Origin: Ettlia oleoabundans
Lineage: Eukaryota > Chlorophyta > Chlorophyceae > Chlamydomonadales
Direction: 5' to 3'
NCBI GenBank assembly: GCA_019693395.1
Contig: JAAMXP010000379.1
Location: 1-64,000 of the forward strand
Length of the DNA: 64,000 nucleotides
In this document: in pieces, positions 56,401 to 64,000 of the stretch
How the letters are laid out: every line of letters starts with the position of its first letter
How positions within the stretch are numbered: position 1 is the stretch's first letter
Made by a program: the position numbers and the translations under genes
Notes under the pieces: generated by a model
The model's input: only the letters and a program-made list of their open reading frames with translations
Database searches by the model: none
What the model was told of the DNA's origin: nothing

Positions 56401-57577
56401 GCAGCGGCTGGGTGCGGGCCTGTCACCATGGCGCCCATCCCACCCACATGTCGCCAGCTCGGCTGGCGCCGGCTCCTCCATGCTTAGCGGCTCCCCATCC
56501 GCCAGCACAAGCCTGCTGGGCACGTCGCCCCTGGGCCGCAGTGGTGCGCTGTTCATGGCGGCTCCAGTGCCCCAGCAGAGCAAGTGGTAAGCGCTACTGC
56601 ACACTTGGCTCTTGGCTGCCAACACCGCCGCAACAGGACCAGCAGCCTTCACTCCCCCTGCCTGGCGACCTCACTTCTCCATCAATTTGATGTATTTGCT
56701 TGTTTACCTCCAGTTGTTGGCGGTGCCCTCACTTCACACTGCAATAGACGTCTTACCGTGTGTGCCTCCTTCCCCTTGCAGGTATGTGCCTGAGGAGAGC
56801 CGTGCCGACCTGCGCAAGTCCCTGAGGAGCATTCTGACCGAGGAAGAGGCAATGGCAGCACTGGCCAAGGAGTACGGCAGCGACAACGTGCGCATTCTGG
56901 GTAGCAAGCCCAACAAAGCTACGAGTCCCGCTGCACCTGCGCCCAAGGCAGCCAGCTCCACGCCCGTGGCGAGGCTGAGCGTTGCTGCGGCAGAGGGTGC
57001 GCCTGATGCTGACCCCCAACGCGCATCAACAGCCTTGCCGCGCCTTGGCAGTGGCGGCGACAGAAAGCTCCAAGGTGACAGGCAGGGTGGTGGTGGCAGG
57101 AAGCGGGGCAGCAAAGAGGGTGGTGGTGGCCATGGTGGCCAAGAGGAGCGCGGTGGCAGGCAAGGGAGCGCTGGCACCGGCTCTAGAGAGGGCAGCAGTC
57201 GAGGTAGCCAGGCAGAAGGCGGCGGTGTACGCCAACGGCGCGGCACAGGCAGCAGCAAAGCAGATCGCGGCAGCAAGCAGGGCCCCGGCAGCATGCAGGG
57301 CCCCGGCAGCAAGCAGGGGCGCAGCGACCGCACGGCAGCAGAGAGTTTTGCCAAGCAAGCTGGTGACGGCAGGCAGGCAGGGCATCGCAACAGGCAGGGT
57401 GGCAGGGACAGTGCTACTGGGAGGCAAGGCAATGGCGGAGGGGGCAGGCCAGCGAGGGACGCCGGCAAACAGGCACGCTTCACAGCTCCGCTCTCAGAGG
57501 CTGTTGCCGCAGCGCGCGGTAGTGAAGCAGCACACCCCACGCAGCATGTGCAGGCGGAGATATCTGCACAGGCATGA
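50499..57577 (+). CDS. IBTK-like ankyrin/RCC1-repeat protein
   Basis: Twelve exons: 50499-50596, 50750-50786, 50909-51167, 51374-51553, 51675-51994, 52237-52642, 52980-53463, 53689-54136, 54313-55495, 55666-55908, 56133-56586 and 56782-57577; 1635 aa. Ankyrin repeats come first (GLVEALLAAGADPDMPDTES, GWSALHRALHWGQLRLAAAL). An RCC1 propeller follows (FHSVAVSLDGRLLTWGWG, HHTVLCTTAGEVFTMGSN, RHGQLGYAVD, KHSVAVTASGDVYTWGSN, KYRTAAVSDEGDVYMW). Next is an alpha-helical segment (LQRICEEEVARRLVDP, VLEYADVAGAEVLRAYCLAV), then C-terminal SLKEILDKEAA and SFKAIQEEQEALLPATKAF motifs. This is the order of IBTK, a Cullin-3 adaptor in animals. I find no intact BTB fold between the RCC1 and helical parts. The last 250 residues are Gly/Lys/Arg/Ser-rich. 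TGTAA lies at 58059-58063. Confidence 0.82.
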
Positions 57578-58448
57578 TGCCTGCTCACAATCAAGCAGGA
57601 TCAGCACCACAGGTTGTTGTAGAGTAGGTAGGCAGGCACGCTCGAAACCTTTGCCCTGTCAGCAGCCGACGGGTAGCCATGGCAGTCGCAGCCAGCTGCT
57701 TGTATGGCCCCCCCTCTGTATCCAACCTTTTGGCATAAAAGTGCTATCCCATGCCATTTCCATGTAGAAGAATGTAGAAAAGCAAACCCTCATGCACGTA
57801 AATTTTACTTTGACTTCTGTCCCCTTCTAGAGTCCCGCGTGCGCTGCATGCATCCATGTCAAGCCATCTTGTTTCGTCAGCACTTCTGCACTTGCATTTC
57901 TTCACGCCAAAACACACAATACACACCCTCCAGCGTTGTTACCCTTGCATGCGTGTTGAAGTTGCCTGCCTTTTTGTATCTGTTTGGCTGCTCATTTTGT
58001 GGCCTTGCTTTCTGTTTTTGCACTGTCCTACGCTGCATGCATCCTTTGCTGCACACCATGTAACAAGCAGCACTCAAAAAGACTGGCAAGCCCAGCACAG
58101 CTGGTTTGGCGAGAAACGCCGGGAGGTACCGTTCAACCCACGCAACGAAGCTGATCTGCTGCAGCTCAACACTGTGTATTTCTTGTCAAAACTGGCCAAT
58201 GGGCAGCTGTTGCGGATTGGTTAATCATGCAGTTAATACGCAATGTACTCGGCAGGAGGCATGACAAATCACTCTAATGGAACCACACAGATAGTTGTGT
58301 TAGTATTGCCTTTGCAGCAATAACCGGAGGGTGGGTCGTGCAGGCGACAAAACCAACGCCAAAAGGAGACCAGGCTGCGACGTTTTCGTTGCCCATCCTG
58401 CCACCACTCCCTTCTCTCATCATCTCGGCTCAAGCAGCGTTGCCACCT
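57578..58448. other. Convergent 3' regions of IBTK-like and Tudor-SN genes
   Basis: About 870 bases are AT-richer than the flanking exons. TGTAA at 58059-58063 is the likely plus-strand poly(A) signal. A short plus-strand open frame near 58080-58224 has no splice or family support. Confidence 0.5.
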
Positions 58449-61400
58449 CTACCTCTTCCCCCTTCCGCCACCAGGCTTGCCCAGTGCAGGGAACCCGCCA
58501 TCATCATCCTCATCGCCGCTGCCTGGGTCCCCGTACTGGAACATGCCCACGTGGCGCCGCCTGGCAGACTCCTGGCATGAACGCAGCGCCTCAAGCACCT
58601 CCGCTGTGTCAGCAGGCTGCAGGGGTTTTGGTGTGTGGGGGTGGGGTGGGGGGCGCTGGGGTGTGTGTGTTCTCAGGGGTTTCAGTTTGTAATGCAATGC
58701 AGTACAGCCCTCCACCCTTCCTCCCTCCGGGTCCCAACCCCTAGCCCCCCAGTCTGCCCGCCCTCACCTGCGCGCCCTTGGGCTCCACCAGGCGTGCCAG
58801 CCCAGCCGCCAGCAGCTGCCCGTTGACGCTGCTCGCATAGTCTTGGCTGTCCGGCTCAATCAGCGTCAAGTGAAGCTTAGCGGGGGCCTGCTGGTAGGAG
58901 AGGGTGGTTGGGGGTAAAGTGCGGGTAGGCATGAGACATGTTTGTTGTTGTTTAATCCACCATGCAGACAGGTGGCGTGGGAGTCCTAGTGCGCGGCGAA
59001 GTGGACGCAGGTGGCCCAATGAACTCGCTGGCTCTCAGATACCACCGGCCTGCTTGTGCCCCCAAGATTCCCTCACCTGCGCTCCCCACTGCTTGCCGCC
59101 CGCTGTCAGTCGCTCGCGCCGCTCCACATAGGCCATGAGGCGGCGGTTGCCCCCCACCAGCTGCCACAGATACTGGGCTGCCTCCACGCCGTGCTCCTCC
59201 TCCACGCCAGGGGCCTGCCAGGAGCAAGGCAGCAATTGCAGGTATCGCGGCAGCATGAGCAGCGGCATCCAGGCTGGCCATGACAACAGCAGCAGCAGCA
59301 CTGGGTGGCAGACAGAAGCAGCAGGGACAATGGCCGGCGCACAGGACGAGCTGGTCTGAGCCTTGCAAACCGAAGCCAGCTGCTAGTGCAACCTGATTTA
59401 GGGCCACATCGAGCTGTGAATGCAAGATTCAAGCAACAGAGGCAAGATGGGAAGCCAGAGCAGCAGTTATAAATATGCTTGAAGTGCTCCCAGACCGTGC
59501 AGGAAGTGCTGCTCCCGCTGCTGTGCCACGCACACACCTTGATGAAGGCAAGGCAGGCCTGATGCGCCTGGCCGGGCACCGCTGCCAGCTCTGGGGTCAT
59601 TGGCCGCACCTGCAATACATGGGGGTGGCAGGCAGGTGGGCAAGCACGCACAGCATCTGTGACTGCCGGATGCTGCAACTGGAGTGGAGAATAGTTTGCA
59701 GAAGCAGATCGAGGGTGCCCTAGAAGAAGCATTTCCTGAGCATAGTGGCGGTCTTGGGCCCTCCCTTGCCGTGCCTTTTCTTGCAGCACCCAAAACGCTG
59801 CCCAGCGAGATACAGGTGGGCCCCTGTTAGGTGGTGAGACATGGCCTTGTGCCCCACCTGTGCTGCTGTGATGTGCTCCTTGTTGCCAAAGTCCATGAAC
59901 AGCACATCGTACTTGGGAGCGGTCTGCAGCGCATAAAATGAAGGGACGGTAACGGGGCGGCACAAGGTGGAGGCAGAAGAGCAGCTGGTATGGCTGGTCC
60001 ATACTGCCACTATAGCCTTGTGCACGATTTGAGTTTCCATGTCAAGCACAGCCGGAGTCAAGTCAACAACTCAACCCACTGTGGCATTGATTTGCAGCAT
60101 GGCAGTGCAGCTAGCACGCCCCATGGCATGCTGTTCCCAGCGCAGCCCACCGGATCTGCCACATAGGCGCGCTCCACTGCAGCGCGGTACCACTGCTTGT
60201 CCACCGCGCTCTGCGCCAGGCACTTGTCTCCCGCCTTGAGCGGCGCCTGCGGGGGAGCAAGCAGAGGACGAGCACGCGACAGAGGGGGACACACGGGACA
60301 GGAATTGGAGTGCCCAGGTGATACCTGGTGGCGGCACTATCGTCCACAACCAAAGTCTCCCCAAGACAGCATAAAGTATGCAATTGGCCTCGCGCAAACG
60401 CTCACCGCTGGTGGTGGCGCAGCTGCCAGCGACAGTCCGGCCAGCTGCTCCGCTACCCATGTTACGCGCGGCTCATCGGCCATCTGCAAGGAAAGCACTA
60501 GGGTGCAAATGGTGGACAAAAATGAAGGATGCATTTGAGTGGGAGGCAAGGCCAAGCTCGCCGCATAGAAAATATATCATGATGCAAACTCAGAGACACA
60601 GGCACACGCACACACAGCTGTGCACATCCATACCGCAAGCCGCACACAAATACTTCAAGGCCAACCGCCCCCCCACCCCCCACCCACCCACCCACACACA
60701 CACACAAACCTAACCCTGCGCCCAATTTAGTTACCTGCACGTAGAGCCCATTGGCATCCGCCACATCCGACACCACAACATCAAAATGCTCGCGGGAGGC
60801 TGAGCTACCATTGGCTGCCCCTGCAGCTGTGCCCTCCTCATCATCATCAGCATCTGCCGCTGCCTCGGGCTCATCCTTCTCCCACACCTGCAACCTCAAC
60901 ACATCCCCAATGTCAGGTGTGCAGCACGGTAGTAAGCGAAAAATATATGCCAGGGTGAGTAAAACACTTGCATCTTACCCCAATCACAAAGCACTGCACC
61001 AAAATGTTGTTTCTCCCCTCAGCTCTTCGTATCCTGCCAACTCAACTGTGGGCAAGCTCGCCGGGCCCCACCACCCACCTACCCACCCCCGCTCATCGCT
61101 CCCGCCCTTTTGCCCATCCCGCCCAGTCATGCACCCACCTTGAGTTTCTGGCTGCGTGCCTTGGCCTGAGCGGCCTCCAACTCCTTGCCAGCGGGAGTGG
61201 TGAATGCGTCAAAGGACGGGTGCAGCTTGGCAAGCCCAGCCTCAAGCAGCGCCACTGCAACACAACACCCACACACAGACAGGGGTCCAGTAGCAGAACA
61301 AGCACAACATCTTAGCAAAACTGGGGTGCTATGTTATCGCTGCTGATTGCAACTCAACAGGCTCAGTGTGGCAAGGCATTCCTGCCCCGGCTTACCGCCC

Positions 61401-64000
61401 AGGTTGAGCTTGCCGAAGCGCACAGAGCCCTGGAAGTTCCCGGCACGGTCCACGCTCATCACCTCCACCTCGCAGTCGCGCTGCGGAAGCATGAAGAGGC
61501 ATAAACAATTGGGGGGGTAAGGCGCGAGGTCAAGCCGGCATGGGTGTGCGCAGGGTGAGGGCTCAAACCTCATATTGTGGGGCACAGGGCCTGCATGTAC
61601 AGGACAACATTGACGCCTTGACCCTCTCGTTGCTCTAGCTGCAACATGGGGCGCGTTTATCCATCTACAGCCAGCACGTGTGGCTGATGGACTGAGTTGG
61701 CATGTGATTGGATGGAAACCCATCCTGCATCGCCATTAACAGGGTCTGCCCAGCCACGTGCTGACTCACCTGCAGGCAGTGTTCCCGCGTGAACTGCAGC
61801 GCTTCCTCCCAATAAGGCTCCTCCGCAACAGCCGGGCGCCCCCCGGACGCAAGCTGGCCCCGCTGCGGGCACCGCACACCGCTGGGGTTGAAAGCGATGG
61901 TTGCCCCCTCCTTGGGAATGTGAAGCTTCAAACGGTGCCCGCTCAGCACGTACTCGCACACAGCAGACATCTTGCCCGCACGCTGCAAGAAGGGAAGGTA
62001 CTGCTTGGCCCTGCAGCGAGGGAGCACATGGAAGAAGACGAGGGAGGGCGCTTGTCAGAGTAATGATGCGTACGGGCGGCCAGCCACATGCAGGGGGTAG
62101 CGATGCATGGGTGAAGAGGCTGACCAGAAGCCCAGGAGCAGAGGCTTGTGCACGCCAGCTATGCTAAATCGCGGCCCAGCACAGCACGCACATTATACTG
62201 CAACATAGAGCAGCACACGCATTCAGCACGACGTGCTTTTCTATCAACCACGGGTCCGGACCTCGAGGAGGTTCCCGGCAGGGAGACGTCGTTGACATGC
62301 GGCTTTGGTGGCTCCTTGCTACTCCACTGCCCCTTCTTGCCTGCCTTACCCTGGGCCTCAGCATTCATCAGGTCCTCGTAGTGAGCTGCAGGGCAGGCAG
62401 GAAGAGCACCGATGGGACTGGCACTACCAGTGACGCTAGATAGGAAGGAAGGACGAGCAGTGGGTTTGCATAAGAGGCAAGCGGCAGGTGGCACGCAAGC
62501 AAGGAGGTGGCGTAACCAGGCGAGCTTGGCCCGGGCAGGGCAGAGAAGAGACCAGGCGAGCGCCGAGCAGAGGGCCGCTGACCACAGACGCCGCTGGCTG
62601 GCAGGGCAGGCAAGTAGCAAACAGAATAACGACAATTATGAAACACAAAATACAGTGTTCATTCGGCGTAGTGCAGCAGATCAGCGCTACAGGCAGCACT
62701 AGATGCACGTGCCTGAGCGCTCCTCATCCGCCCTGTGCTTGATAACCTGAGCCAGGCCCCGCACAAGCAGCAGCTCAGCTACATTGTTGACCTGCAACAA
62801 GAAAGATGTGGCGTGTGGTGTGCAATGATGATCGCAGCAGTGGGTGTTTGAAGTGGCAAGCTGGCTTGAACAGGCCTTCTGCAGGTCCCAAACTGTCGAG
62901 AGCGAAGGTGAGGGAACTGCACAGCCGGAACACTGCCTGGCAAAGTAGCAGCAGCATGATCTGTCACAGTGTACACTGCTCTCTCCAGGCAGGCTCCCTG
63001 GTGCCGCCATGCTATGCCTTTCACAGGGTTCCTGTTAAAAGGCCCTCTCCCGCATCATCCTGCTACCCAAACACACAGAACTCCACGCACCTTCTGCTCG
63101 CTGCCTGCTCCCTCTGCAATGGTGACCGTCCCAAAGGCCATGGTGCGCTCCTCGCCGGTTCGCCCCGCGCCTGCACCCTCACCCAGCATTGGCTGCACCT
63201 TGCGGTTGTACTCCATGCTCACGTTCACCTCCTTGCCAATCAGACGCTGCCTGCAAACAACAGGAAGACAAATCCGGGCAATGCCATGGCTGGGTTTACA
63301 GGTTGCATGGATCATACAGGGGCAGGGTCCAGCCCATGGGGTTTGAAGATGCATGATGGCTGTCCATTGATAGCCTTAAACTTGCCTCGCTCGCCCACAC
63401 AGAAGCCACCATCGGCTGGTGCACCGAAAACAACACTGCTCACCCTCCTGCCGCTCCACCGACCCCCACCTGAGGAACTCCTTTCCCTCCAGGGCCCATG
63501 GCTCAGGAGCGCGCTCACGGGTGCCCATGCGCGGCGCACGGATGCTGCTCAGGTTGACGCGCCTCTCCACGCCTGCAAGGCGGAAGGTCAGGTTGTATGT
63601 GTTGTTAGGCAACGCACAGGTGATATACCGCTAATGAAAGTGAATTTTTGAAGCTCATCTCAAGTTCCCTTACCCACCCGCTGGCCATGCATCCCCACCT
63701 GAGGCTTTGTCCTTCACGACCAGGCAGTCTCCAGAAACAATCTCAGCCACCGTGCCAGTGAACTTGTCACTGTGGGAGGTTGCGAGGCTTATAGCTTTCA
63801 GTCAAGCAGAAAAGCGCGCTAAACTGGGTTTACAGGAACATATCCAATCATGCGTAGAGCACCCATTTAATTACGACGATGTGCTGCCAGCTCATGCAAG
63901 CTGTTCCTTGTGTGTTAGCAACCGCCACATCCCACCCAACAGCTCTCACCTAAGCTTGGCTGAGTTGCCGGTCTGTGGGACGTAGTTGTGCCACATGCCC
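58449..64000 (-). CDS. Tudor staphylococcal-nuclease protein (Tudor-SN/SND1), runs off right edge
   Basis: Seventeen exons are visible, 5' to 3': right edge-63950, 63769-63699, 63572-63470, 63250-63091, 62791-62713, 62385-62262, 62010-61770, 61480-61396, 61254-61139, 60887-60735, 60483-60406, 60246-60151, 59923-59858, 59609-59538, 59214-59077, 58887-58768 and 58616-58449; about 640 residues. The visible part covers the later SN-like domains (FTGTVAEIVSGDCLVVKD, RLIGKEVNVSMEYNRKVQPM, VAELLLVRGLAQVIKHRADE, VALLEAGLAKLHPSFDAF), the Tudor domain (GDKCLAQSAVDKQWYRAAVE, YDVLFMDFGNKEHITAAQ) and the final split SN fold (KLHLTLIEPDSQDYASSVNG). It ends GGFPALGKPGGGRGKR. In plants this protein binds RNA in stress granules and is cytosolic. 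The intron after 62713 uses a GC donor (CAG|GCACGT). The N-terminal SN domains lie beyond the window. Confidence 0.93.
58621..58680. repeat. GT/GGGG-rich low-complexity tract
   Basis: Several G-runs of three to six (GGGGG, GGGG, GGGGGG) separated by T or C lie in the last Tudor-SN intron on the plus strand. On the transcript it is a C/A-rich tract before the last exon. Confidence 0.7.
60668..60710. repeat. CCCA/CA microsatellite
   Basis: (CCCA)n running into (CA)n lies inside a Tudor-SN intron. Confidence 0.85.

Noticed and set aside
58079..58224. Plus-strand frame ending LLQLNTVYFLSKLANGQLLR
   Set aside because: It lies between convergent genes after a TGTAA signal, with no start context, splice partner or family.

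Overview
The window looks like nuclear DNA of a green alga (Chlorophyta). Nearly every gene is broken into short exons by introns of roughly 50 to 450 bases with GT(G)AGN donors and TGCAG acceptors. Coding DNA is GC-rich, with CAG/GCN-rich low-complexity tracts. TGTAA, the usual green-algal poly(A) signal, follows several stop codons, and the gene set is plant-like (SDG2/ATXR3, WW-domain TGS1, SYP-type syntaxin, Tudor-SN, plastid-type RimM). A chlorophycean or trebouxiophycean alga is a reasonable guess; the genus cannot be told. There are three runs of N (2, 587 and 16 bases). I saw no rRNA, tRNA, CRISPR array or transposon.

Layout: a PH-domain protein runs off the left edge (minus), followed by a CofD/YvcK-like protein (plus, 2289-4998), a 26-exon SET-domain H3K4 methyltransferase of the ATXR3/SDG2 type (plus, 5677-16298), a DUF72 protein (minus, 16533-19150), a small unknown protein (plus, 19564-20431), the RNA cap hypermethylase TGS1 (minus, 20700-25545), an IST1-like ESCRT protein (plus, 26811-29773), an SLC35F-type transporter (plus, 30426-33134), a 587-base gap, two tandem secreted Kazal-like genes (minus, 34469-37173), a DUF815-like protein (minus, 37895-40774), a DUF488 protein with a probable PCNA-binding peptide (plus, 41159-42384), an unknown protein (minus, 42873-44397), RRP7 (minus, 45302-46499), RimM (plus, 46711-48542), a Qa-SNARE (minus, 48942-50105), an IBTK-like ankyrin/RCC1 protein (plus, 50499-57577) and Tudor-SN/SND1 (minus, 58449 to beyond the right edge).

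Exon models were built by hand: reading phase was carried across every junction and checked, and nearly all genes close in frame. Themes are RNA and ribosome biology (TGS1, RRP7, RimM, Tudor-SN), chromatin (SDG2), endomembrane traffic (IST1, syntaxin) and bacterial-type orphan families in a nuclear genome (CofD, DUF72, DUF488, DUF815). Genes often lie head to head with short shared upstream regions (RRP7/RimM 211 bp, DUF815/DUF488 384 bp). No multi-gene novel system is evident. The best leads are single-gene oddities: a DUF815-like protein lacking a P-loop, a DUF488 protein ending in a PIP-box-like motif, a SET domain with Trp at a normally Tyr position, a tandem Kazal pair, and recurrent GC-AG introns.
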